From Ricinus communis (lineage: Eukaryota > Streptophyta > Magnoliopsida > Malpighiales > Euphorbiaceae): a stretch of DNA of 64,000 nucleotides. The translations under genes and the position numbers were made by a program. Under the pieces are notes generated by a model that made no database searches, was not told the DNA's origin, and was given only the letters and a program-made list of their open reading frames with translations. Positions 11,700 to 21,469 of this stretch are shown here, piece after piece (position 1 is the first letter of the stretch; every line of letters starts with the position of its first letter). The stretch lies in NCBI RefSeq assembly GCF_019578655.1, contig NC_063261.1:16792216-16856215 (forward strand), in the 5' to 3' direction.

Positions 11700-14100
11700 C
11701 GAACTATGTTGTTTTCTATTTCCTTTTTGTGTTTATTTATTTATTTATTTTATTGTATTCATCTTGAAAAATATTAAGTTGTTTTTAGAAATAGGAGGAT
11801 TAACAATTAACCCATAATTTCAAAATATTGTTCATCAGTAAAAATAAAAATAAAAAAATACTAATTTTTTATGTTTTTTTAGCATTAAGTTTCGTAAGTT
11901 AAAGATTTTGCAACAAAAATTACAAGAGATAATGATTACATAAACTCAAATGCAAAAGTCTAATATATAAGAAAAAAAAATCTAGCAAACATAAATAATT
12001 AACTTAATGAGTTACACTATATATATATAATTTTTGACAATGTTTAATTTCTGAAATCTAAAATTTTTTTCACATGTACAATTAATTTTTTATACATAAA
12101 TTTTTTATTTTGATATATATATATTTACTTTTGACATATAAGATTCAAATTTACGTATAATTTTATAATTTTTTTCTATTAATTTATTTTCATAAGTTAT
12201 ATTTCTAATTAACAACTGACTCTAATCTTAAAAAATAATATATTAATTATATTTAATATTATATTAACTAATAAATAGTCTTCTAATCAGATGATACTAA
12301 TTCTATTTTAAAAAATAATATAATAATTATTTTTAATATTATATTAATTAACAAATTAGTTTTATAATTAAATAATAATTATAATTCTAGAAAATAATAT
12401 TTTAAATTATATTCTTAATATTATATTTAATAATATTCTATATCTATATATATTAATTTCCCGATGCCTAAAATTTCTTTAACATATCCTGTTTAATTTT
12501 TGACACATAAAATTTTTATTGATATGTATACTTACTTTTGACACACGAAATTCCAGTTTATGTGTAAATATATAATTTTTCTATTAAATTATTAATTTAT
12601 AATTTATATTCCTAATTAAGCACAGACTCTAATTCTAAAAACTAGCATATTAATTATTTTCTAATTCCATTCTTCACTAGAAATATATACTTGAAATATC
12701 CTATAATAGTCTTGGTAGACACCCTTTCGTATATTACATTAACTAATAAATAGTTTTTTAGTCGGATAATGATACTAATTCTATCTTAAACAGGTAGCAT
12801 ATTAATTATATTTTAATATTATATTAATTAATTAATTAGTTTTGTAATTAATTGATAATTTTAATTCTATAAAATAAAATTTTAAATATTATATTTAATA
12901 ATAAATTAGTTTTTTAATAATATAATATTTTTTAATCTTAAAAAGAGTAATACCAATTATATTAATATGTTATTTTTTATAATATTAAAATTAATTAATC
13001 AATAAATTTTAAATAATTTTTATATTATTACATTAATAAAATATTAAAATTTTACAAAAAATTAAGAACATTTCAAAATAGTTAGTTTGCTATTATTTTT
13101 TAAATTTTATAAATTAACATTAAATATTAAAAATTTATTAAATTATATCTATCAACTTAAATCAAAATAATAATAATGTCGTGCAACGCATATGTATATT
13201 AATTTAGTTTGTTAATGTATATTAATTTCTGAAACTTAAAATTTTTTTGATATGTGTGCTTAATTTTTTACACATAAAATTTTTATTTTGACATGTGCAT
13301 TTACTTTTGACATATAGAATTCAAACTTATGTGCAATTTTATAGTTTTCTCTAGTAATTTATTGATTCATAAGTTATATTCCTAATTAAACGCCGACTCT
13401 AATTTTAAAAAATGGCATATATATTTTAATATTATATTAACTAATAAATAATTTTCTAATCAGATAATAATATTAATTATATCCTAAGAAATAGTATAAC
13501 AATTGCTTTTTAATATTACATTAATTAATAAATTAGTTTTATAATTAGATAATAATGTTAATTCTAGAAAATAACATTTTAAATTATATTCTTAATATTA
13601 TATTTAATAATAAATTAATCTTTTAATATATAATAAATTTTTTATTCTAAAAAATAGCAATATCAATTATATTTATATAATATTAAGAGTAATTAACAAA
13701 TAATTTTTTAGAGTTTTAAAAAAGTTAAGGACATATAAAAATAGTTAGTTTGTTATTATTTTTAAAATTCTATAAATTATATTGAATATTAAATTTTTTA
13801 TTAAATTATATTTATCAACTTGATTTTATAATCAAAATAATAATAACAGTCGTACAATGCACAACTAAACGACTAATATATATTAATTTCTGAGACATAA
13901 AATTTTTTAACATGTGATTAATTTTTGGCACATAAAATTTTTCTTTTAATATATGTACTTATTTTTTACACATGGAATTTAAATTTATATGTAATTTTAC
14001 AGTTTTTTATATTAATTTATTGATTAATAAATTATATTTCTAATTAAACACTGACTTTAATCTTAAGAAATAGTATATTAATTATATTTTAATATATATT
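11700..14100 (+). repeat. array of AT-rich dispersed repeat copies (four, the last cut by the viral insertion)
   Basis: At least four related copies lie head to tail, beginning near 12035, 12446, 13215 and 13876. Each starts around a TTAATTTCTGA-like stretch followed by a TAAAATTTTTTT run. Each then carries recurrent blocks (CACATAAAATTTTTATTTTG, TTTACTTTTGACA, CCTAATTAAACACTGACTCT, ACTAATAAATAG). Complete copies end in TCAAAATAATAATAA, then a CGTGCAACGCA-like block and CTAA or CTAG followed by T. Copies are about 420-750 bp and diverged. There are no open frames. Further copies occur at 19.6-20.3 kb, 56.7-57.4 kb and, inverted, at 57.7-57.9 and 59.5-59.65 kb. Confidence 0.75.
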
Positions 14101-14102
14101 AA

Positions 14103-14608
14103 CTAATACAGAGAACTATCGAAATGATTTCCTTTTTGATAGTAGAATAATTCTTTTGAGTATCGTTCCAGTGAGCAGAAGTAAACTGGACAATACATTC
14201 TTTGGAATTTTGGACTTGCTTAAGAATCCCACCATATCCTAACTCTGATGCATCCGTTTCTTCAATCTTAAATGCAGAAGGATCAGCTAGATGTAGGCAA
14301 GGAATTTCTAAAACTTGTTTTTTAATGCTTTGGACTATCTTTGTATGCTGATCGGACCAAGGAGGAGGGTTTTTCCTTAGCCTATCATGCAGGGGTTTTG
14401 CAAGACAGTTTAAATTGGGATAAAAATCCATGACATAATTTAAACTACCAAGAAATCTTTGAAGCTGGGTTTTTTCCAAAATTTTATCTGGAAACTTTGA
14501 AGTGAATGCAAGGGATCTCTCAATTGGAGTAATTGTACCCCGAGAGATGTAATGACCAAGAAATCTAATTTTCGTTTGAAAAAGAGATATCTTAGACTTT
14601 GAAACCAC
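14103..14608 (-). pseudogene. endogenous pararetrovirus: RT thumb/connection and truncated RNase H
   Basis: This open frame of about 169 codons covers the segment after the RT palm (a FLGH motif and the LNY...FYPNL connection region) and the start of RNase H. The first RNase H catalytic Asp is seen in TDASELGYGG, and a second acidic site in KKEI. The frame then runs into host AT-rich repeat at about 14101-14108, so the distal RNase H catalytic residues are absent. It is shifted in frame relative to the RT segment just upstream at 14644. Confidence 0.85.
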
Positions 14609-14643
14609 TAAACCATTTTTCTTAACAACATAGAAAAACGTTT

Positions 14644-15537
14644 CTAGGTGTTTAAAATGCTTTGTTCAATGGAATTTGAAAATATTAAAACATCATCTAT
14701 GTAGACAATGCAGAACTTTGAAAATGGATTAAAAATGTCATTCATGATTTTCTGAAATTCAGAAGGGGCATTTTTTAATCCAAAAGGCATGACATTCCAC
14801 TCATATTGACCGAATGGAATTTGTAAATGCCGTTTTGTAACGATCTTTGGATCAATCTGGATTTGCCAAAATCCTGATTTCATGTCAAACTTTGAAAAGA
14901 TGAATGCAGAATGCAGTTTTTGTAAAAGATCTTTCTTATTTGGAATAGGATACCTAATCCACTTAAGAGCTTTGTTTAAGGGTTTGTAGTTGATCACTAG
15001 CCTAGGAGTTCCTCTTTCTATCTCGCTATTCTTATTGACATAGAAAGCTGCACAAGACCAAGGTGATCTAGACTTTGAAATTAAACCTTTAGACTCAAGA
15101 TCTTTAATCTCTAATCTGCAATGGCTTTCTAAAGACTCATTCATTTGAATGGGTCTGGCTTTAGTAGGGATTTGCTTATCTGAAAAATCGTTTTCATATG
15201 GTAAATCGACCATATGTTGCTTTCGATTCCAAAAAGCATTTGGAAGATCAGAACAGAGTTCATTCACAATCTTCATTTGGAAATCAGAAATTTTTCTTTG
15301 AATAAAATCATTTTGCAGTTGATCTAGGATTCTCTTCAAACCCACATCTTGTTGAAGATGAGAAAGATGGGTTTGTTTACCTTTGATCAAAGCATTGATT
15401 TCAAAATTGTAGATGGAATGTGCTTTGATAAGATTCAAATTTCTCTTTTTTGGTTTTTCTAGAAAAGGAAAAACAATCTTTGAATCTTTAGCTTTGAAAA
15501 TGATTCCAGCAGTTGTCACTTTAAAGGGAGTTATCAA
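14644..15537 (-). pseudogene. endogenous pararetrovirus: reverse transcriptase palm domain
   Basis: This 297-codon open segment has the ordered motifs of a caulimovirid RT. Motif A is FDMKSGFWQI, motif B is MPFGLKNAPSEFQ, and the catalytic motif is YIDDV at 14689-14703. The upstream residues connect to the protease region. The frame ends shortly after YIDD at a stop at 14644, and the next segment continues in another frame, so the polymerase is not intact. Related families convert pregenomic RNA to DNA in the cytoplasm. Confidence 0.9.
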
Positions 15538-15696
15538 ATTGATAAACGGAGTCCCTAAGATAACAGTTTGCTGAAGATCCTTTGTAAGAATAAAAACATT
15601 TTTTAAAGCAATGTTATTATTAAGAATTGCGGCTTCAATTTTACCAGCAATCTTAATCTTTGAAGAATTGGCTGAAGTCAGCCTTTCTTTGGTTTC

Positions 15697-16080
15697 TTAG
15701 TGAAACCTTTTAGGAACCAGTTCGCAGTTGATACAATTGAGGTCTGCTCCTGTATCAAACAAGGCGATGGTTTCTATCTGGAAATCACCAGGGAAAACAA
15801 GCTTTATTTGAATCAAATATTTTCTTGAAGTAATTTCCTTTAAAACATTGATAAAGTTTTCAGGAACATTTTCAGAAACTTCAAGGTTTTGAAAATCATT
15901 TTCCTCATCAGAATCAGAATCACTATTCTGCTTGAGGATCAGGCTTTGAAGCAAAACAGAATCATTTTGTTGTTTTTCTTTCAACTCTTTGAGTTCTGTT
16001 TTGATGGTTTTAATCTCCTTCTGGAGTTCCTGAACAGTAGGAAGAGGGTTTTTCAACTTCTTCCCTTTGTCCAAAATCAT
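15697..16080 (-). pseudogene. endogenous pararetrovirus: linker with coiled coil and aspartic protease fragment
   Basis: The segment starts with a Lys/Glu-rich heptad-like helix (a predicted coiled coil of about 25 residues) and an acidic stretch. It reaches a retropepsin active-site motif, DTGAD, whose DTGA codons are at 15745-15756. It stops at 15697, soon after the active site. The flap and C-terminal half would lie in other frames between 15697 and 15537. By family it would cleave the polyprotein, but this copy is broken. Confidence 0.8.
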
Positions 16081-16217
16081 AGTAAGATCATAAGTATTCT
16101 TACTAGATGAAGGAACCAGAGATTCAGTTTTTAAAATCTCTTTTAAAACTTGCTTTTGGATAAGAGGATCACTAATATGCTTTACGACGAAGAGCTTCTT
16201 GTTGCCTAGTGAGCATA

Positions 16218-16907
16218 TTAATGTTTTGAAGAGCTTTCAGATCTCGAACAATCGATTGAGGTTTTGATTTCATCTATTTGAAATTCTTCCTCACTGTTTG
16301 AGAACTCTGATTCAGATGAATCAACTAGAAGAGCAGAAATCTTTTGCAAAACTTCTTCTTCTATTTGAAGCTCATGGAGTCTTTTGGAAAACTTACAATA
16401 CTTCGAAGTATGGCCTTTCTTACCACATTTGAAGCATGTAATTTTTGAAAAATCCATTTTTGAATCTTTCTTTGGAAATTTAGAATGAAATTTGGAAGAA
16501 GATGGCTTTTTATAGAAATTCTCCTTGCTTTTAGAAGGCTTTCTATATTTGGAAAATCGTTTCTTTTTGAAAGACTTTGAATAAGAATCAACTTTGCATT
16601 TCCCTTTGCAACTAGACACGGGCTCTATTGGGTTATAATCAAACTGGTTACAGAAACTACCTAGTTCCTGCCTAGTCTTTTCATTTCCCATTTGAAATTT
16701 CGCTCTTTGAAGCTTAAGGTCATGACAAATCTTTAAACCTTCTTTCTGGGTTAGGCTCACTAACTCACCATAAGTGTAGAAATCATAAGGGATTTGACCG
16801 TTATGGGCTTCTCTTATGGTATTCCTAACTCTTTCACCTAAAATCTTAGGTAAACCGGCTAAGAACTTTTCTTTCCAGAAAGGTTGGCTAGAATCTTCCC
16901 TAAGCAT
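16218..16907 (-). pseudogene. endogenous pararetrovirus: coat-protein C-terminal region with CCHC zinc knuckle
   Basis: This open segment of about 229 codons holds a gag-like capsid region and a Lys/Ser-rich basic tract. A single CX2CX4HX4C zinc knuckle lies at 16395-16436, followed by an acidic Ser/Glu-rich tail. Order and composition match the nucleocapsid part of caulimovirid coat proteins. Coat-like sequence continues upstream to about 17160 without a start codon. The frame changes before the protease segment. Confidence 0.85.
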
Positions 16908-17307
16908 GACTCTGGTTAGGAAAGTGTCTTTGTAACTTTGGAAGTTGCTAAGCTTCTTACAGGTAAGATTGCTAAGGAGCTCGGCATTCTTGTCTTTGAG
17001 CAGAGAAGGGTCTCCTATGAAATGTAGGGAAATATTGAGGATTAGGGTTGAAACCGCATCCTCAATTGGATTTCCTATTTCATCTAGGATTGGAGTTCCT
17101 TCTACTGTTGTTTGGATAGCACCTAGGATTTGGAGTTGCTGTGCTTGAGTGAGATTATAATCCCACCATCCTTTTAACCGCCGGAAAATCCATTATCGGG
17201 AGCTCAAGAATGGCTCTGTCTGGAGGTACCACTTTGGGTTTTGTAGGCATTGGCCGCCATGGTCATCTGTTGTAAGAGACCAAGGATGTTGTATTCGGAC
17301 ATTCCAT

Positions 17308-18248
17308 CTATATTCCATTCATAGACGGAGGAGGCATTGAATCTAGGCGGGTTAGGATGTTGTTCCTATTCTCAATTCCTAGATCTGGAGCAGTACTCCT
17401 AGGAGTATTCCAGGTTAATCTAGGGGCTTGGATTCCCAATCTGTTGATATTGAAGGGTTTTGGAATGAGGCTTTCAAGCTCTGAATCATCTGATTCATCG
17501 CTTTGGGCTTGTCCTATTGCACTGATATTCCTACTACTTTGGGGAGTATCTGGCACTAGATTTTTGGACGACTCAGAGGTTGCTAATCCGCTCACCGCTC
17601 GATCGCTTTGGCAAACTCAGTTTGCTTTTGGAAATGGTCTTGGCTCGGCTTTGTAAGCTGATATAGCTTAAAAACGGGGTTTTTAAGCTTTTCTGACTAC
17701 TTCGACTCCTTTGGTTGACCAGTACTGGGGATTGGAGATGTCACCACTACAGGGGGCTTTTGAATCTGGTTTTCTATTCTAACCAGTTGCTTTCCTATAG
17801 TGTTTAGATAGGTGTTCGAATAATTGTTCTGTTGAACAATATTCTTGACGTTCTTTTCAAGGTCTTCGCCTACCAGTTTGTAAGGTGTTGCCTCTATCTC
17901 ACTCTCTCCATAAGGAATGGTTATCTTCCTAAGGGGAGGATGTTCAGACTGGACAGTTAGGTTTTCTCCTACCTTCCACTCAGGGGCTTTGTTCCTTACT
18001 GTGACATGACTAATACTCTTTTCTTTAAAAGGATATGAGTGACCATGCTCTTTGCAATATATTTGAAACCAATCAAAAAATTTGATTTGGGCTTTGTTTT
18101 GAATACAAAATTGATAGTATCTATCCTGAATACTATCTTTTTCTTTTAAAAAGTTCTTAAAAAACCAAAGTTTCTTAAGATGGTTTTTCTTTGAATAGAA
18201 ATCTTCATGCAAGAGTTTTTTATCAATTTCGAACTCTTTTGAAATCAT
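17308..18248 (-). pseudogene. endogenous pararetrovirus: region between movement and coat domains (two frames)
   Basis: A 183-codon segment (18248-17697) rich in Lys, Phe and Tyr lies in the same frame as the movement-protein region and ends in an in-frame TAG at 17697-17699. A second 95-codon Ser/Pro-rich segment (17595-17308) lies in another frame, so an indel lies near 17600. I assign it to the virus by position and composition. No catalytic motif is visible. Confidence 0.65.
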
Positions 18249-18281
18249 GTTGATCTCTGCTTCAAGGTTTTGGGTAATGGC

Positions 18282-19370
18282 TTATGGTGATGGTGAAGAT
18301 GGGGTAGAGGTTATCTCTATATCTTCGTCATCATTCTTTGGATTAGTGTAGACTGGTCTGGGGATGTTGCTTTGGTAATCAACATTCTGGAGTGTTTTTG
18401 GAATATCAGATGTTGAAAATCTGGGTTGTGTTTGGGATGGAATTGGTTCTTTGTAAGGGGCATAGATAACAGAAGGAATTTTGGATACCCTTTCAATATC
18501 TATGGTCGAGGTTGAAGAACCATCATCAGAAAATCTAGAGGAAGTTGACTTTCTGTTGAATGTGATCTTTACCTTTCCATCTGGATATTGGGCTATGTGT
18601 TTGAGGTTTGTGTTTGGTTCTGTTTGCTTTGGAGAAGTAGGTTGGGTTGCACCTTCAAGGATCCATTCTTCTGGAAGTGTAATGTCTTTCCATTGAATGG
18701 TCTTTGGAATGGTTGTATTTGATTTGGATAGATCTGTTTGAAGGAATAGGGTTTCTCCTTTTGGTGAGTGTAGCTTGTGTTTGGAACCAAAGGCAGAAAT
18801 CATAGCTTTGTAATGAATTTTGAAAATTAATGCTATCGGAATAGATCCTTCAAGCATTTTGTAATTGTGAGTTTTGATTTGAGTATTTGGAAAACAATTG
18901 AAAGAAATAGGTCCTTTATTGAGGCTCGACTCAACAGTACCTAACAGGGAGTCATAGAAATTTGTAAACCTAGCATCCCTAAGGACGGCTAATATGGAAG
19001 TATCTAGACCTTCTCTGGTAAGGGGCTTAATACCTACCTGGACTAGACCTATGTGGATATACTTTTAATCCTTTTCCATATGCTTTTGGAGGGTCTTTGG
19101 ATTCAAGAGATAAATCTCTTCAAAAGGCTTTGAAATTTGGATATCTCTTTCTTCAGTCTTGATTGTAAAATCAGTCTTGAAGAGAGGGAACTTTGAAAAC
19201 TCATAAATTTGTTTCTTTTAGACTTTGGGTATTTTCCAATCGTCAATATGCTTCGAAAAATCTTCAATAGTGATTTCTTCACTATTTACTAGACCTTTGT
19301 ACCTCGATGATTCAGAGGCAGAAGAATTGGAGAAAGAAGAAGATCTACAGAAGAAAGGTTCTAAATTCAT
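18282..19370 (-). pseudogene. endogenous pararetrovirus: movement protein region (30K-type), interrupted
   Basis: The first ATG after the primer site is at 19370-19368, and its frame continues through the whole segment. In-frame TAA codons at 19218-19220, 19065-19067 and 18282-18284 interrupt it; the next viral segment is in the same frame, so the last is probably also an acquired nonsense codon. The stretch at about 19060-18860 resembles the 30K movement-protein core of caulimovirids, which forms or modifies plasmodesmal channels. A Ser/Pro-rich tail follows. Not functional as it stands. Confidence 0.75.
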
Positions 19371-19558
19371 TTTAACCTAAACCAAAATAACTTTCTAGAC
19401 AAGCCTGGACCATAGCTCTCAGCTTTACTGCCCTGTCCGTCGGGACTTACTACTGCGCATAAAATGAACAGAACTTGTCTATAGGAAACCTGATGCAGTC
19501 TAAAATGAATGTAAAATCTTTGTAATGTAGATATGCTTCTAATCCCGGAACCCAATAG

Positions 19559-19570
19559 GCTCTGATACCA
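19559..19570 (-). other. viral primer-binding site complementary to initiator tRNA-Met
   Basis: Reading minus, TGGTATCAGAGC matches the canonical sequence complementary to the 3' end of plant initiator tRNA-Met. It is used to prime minus-strand DNA synthesis in caulimovirids and many plant retroelements. It lies about 190 nt upstream of the first viral ATG, the expected place at the origin of the circular viral map. This shows which end of the viral genome is present. Confidence 0.85.
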
Positions 19571-19599
19571 AATTAGTAACAAGATCTAGGAAATAGAAG

Positions 19600-20320
19600 G
19601 AAATAATATATATATATATATATATATAAATTTCTAAGACCTAAAATCTTTTTGATATGTGTGCTGAATTTTTGATATATAAGATTTTTCTTTGGACATG
19701 TTTACTTATTTTTGACACATGGGATTCACAAGATTTTTATATTAATTTATTGATTAATAAATTATATTTCTAATTAAACACCAATTTTAATCTTAAGAAA
19801 TAACATATTAATTATATCTTAATATTATATTAACTAATAAATAGTTTTCCAATCAAATAATGATACTAATTCTATCCTAAAAAATAGTATATCAGTTATA
19901 TTTTAATATTATATTAACTAATAAATTATTTTTCTAATTATATAATAATTCTAATTCTAAAAATGACATTTTAAATTAAATTTTTAAATTTCAATGTTAT
20001 ATTAATTAATTTTATAATTATATAATAAAAACTTTAATTCTAAAAAGTAGTAATATCAATTATATTGATAGTATTAATTTATATAAAACTAAAATTTTAT
20101 TAATTAATATTTTAAAAAGAATTTTTATATTATTGTACTAATAAAATTTTAAAAAAAATTACAAAAATATTTAAAAATAATTGATTTGCTAATTTTAAAA
20201 TATTAAAAATTAATATCAAAATTAAAAAATTTATTAAATTATATATATCAACTTATTTTTATAATCGAAATAATAATAATAATCGTTCAACGTACAATTA
20301 ATTAACTAATCAAACTAAAA
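19600..20320 (+). repeat. AT-rich repeat copy flanking the viral relic, preceded by a (TA)n run
   Basis: A (TA)n run at about 19605-19627 is followed at once by the start of the same repeat family as 11.7-14.1 kb (AAATTTCTAAGACCTAAAAT). The copy runs through the shared blocks to TCGAAATAATAATAATAATC, a GTTCAACGTACA block and ACTAAT near 20311. It has no coding content. Confidence 0.75.
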
Positions 20321-20362
20321 TGACACCAATTATATGTGAAAAATAGTGTCTTAGTCTCAACT

Positions 20363-20725
20363 GACCTGTTTATTGACCTGGGTACCCGCCCGGCCCGCAC
20401 TCTTCGAGCCGGGCTTGGACAACAATTTTTGTGTACAAGCCCGGCCCGGTCCAAACCCATATTTTATTGTTATTAATAATATATTTAAATAAAACTAAAT
20501 TCAAGCCTGACCCTAACCCGCCCAGACCGACCCGAACCCGCCAGACCCGATCCGTATTTACAAGTTTAACAATTGGTCGGGCCGGGCCGAGCTTTTTAAA
20601 AAAATTCAGGCTCGGGCTTGGGCTGAGAGATATTAAAAAAAATTTGGGCTTGGGCAGGCTCGGGCTTTTTCAAAATAACATCAAGTCCGGTCAGGCCCGG
20701 CCCAGGCCCGGTCCATGAACAGGTC
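20363..20725. mobile_element. short GC-rich foldback element with imperfect terminal inverted repeats
   Basis: The ends are inverted copies: the left end begins GACCTGTTTATTGACC and the right end, read minus, begins GACCTGTTCATGGACC. Both continue into GGCCCGG-rich stretches. The arms are rich in repeated GGCCCGGCCC/GGGCTTGGGC blocks, in sharp contrast to the AT-rich surroundings. An open frame across it is a by-product of GC-rich repeats. It resembles the numerous small non-autonomous foldback elements of plant genomes. No clear target-site duplication was found. Confidence 0.6.
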
Positions 20726-21469
20726 TAGCAGCAACGATGAGAAGAGCATTTATCATTTTTATTTTCCCTGATTTATAGCAAAAGAAACTATATTTTTCTG
20801 CCATTTTCGTGTTTAAGTTGAATATGATAAATTATATTGTAATTTACAACTTTAATATAAGATTAAATAGTTAAAATTTAATTAAAAATTTAAGAAAATA
20901 TATAATTTTAATTAAGAATTTAAGAAAATGTATAATTTTTATTGGCAAATCTCAACCGATCATTGTTTAATTTGAACATGAGAGGGTATTAACCCTATTT
21001 TAAAGTCATTTGTAGTTTACTAATTAAGATGCCCAATCTAAGTGCATTTCTTCTTTTTTTTCCTTTTTGTCCCTAATTTTGCCATTTTGCCAACTTGTAA
21101 AATGAACATAGCTTTGTTTAAACAAGGAAACATGAATTCCAAAATTATGCATGCAACAAAAATCTTTTTTTTTTTTCCATATATATATTAGATATTTCTG
21201 TAAATGACAGTGAATTTCTCAATACTCCCAAAAGAACAAGCATGAAAAATGCTGTCAGGGAAACAAAACACCACCTCTCATCACTTGATTGCATGAACCA
21301 AAGCTACAAAAGAAATTTTCATGCACCATTTCAACCCACAAAGTAAGCAAATTCATGGACTGATTGCTTTACACATGTAGCCAGCTTGCTCTCCAGTGAG
21401 TTTCTTCTCCCCCTGCTTTTTACACGAGAATTCAGATCGAGGCAGCTGCGTTGAAGGTTTTAAATCAGG
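20726..21469. other. intergenic region and 3' UTR of FRS11
   Basis: AT-rich sequence lies between the foldback element and the FRS11 stop. Short duplicated AATTTAAGAAAATRTATAATTTT units occur near 20885-20940. The last 250 bases are less AT-rich and fit a 3' UTR. No other gene is visible. Confidence 0.5.

Larger units (their letters stand above)
14103..19600 (-). mobile_element. degenerate endogenous pararetrovirus (Caulimoviridae-like), 5' part of genome to mid RNase H
   Basis: On the minus strand, in viral order, the block holds a tRNA-Met primer-binding site, a movement-protein region, coat-protein region with a zinc knuckle, aspartic protease, reverse transcriptase and the first part of RNase H. 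There are no long terminal repeats and no integrase, which separates it from Ty3/Copia retrotransposons. A single long polyprotein in the order MP-CP-PR-RT-RH fits the florendovirus/petuvirus side of the Caulimoviridae. The reading frame is broken by several in-frame stops and at least four frame changes. The 3' part of the viral genome (end of RNase H, any later ORF, promoter) is missing. This is a dead, ancient copy integrated between copies of an AT-rich repeat. Confidence 0.9.

Noticed and set aside
11700..14100. Satellite or centromeric repeat
   Set aside because: Copies differ in length and are also dispersed singly and inverted (56.7, 57.7 and 59.5 kb), which fits a transposed family better than a satellite.
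14103..19600. Ty3-type LTR retrotransposon
   Set aside because: No LTRs or integrase; a movement-protein region precedes the coat and polymerase domains, as in Caulimoviridae.
20431..20718. 95-codon Pro/Arg/Gly-rich frame
   Set aside because: Product of the GC-rich inverted arms of the foldback element, not a gene.
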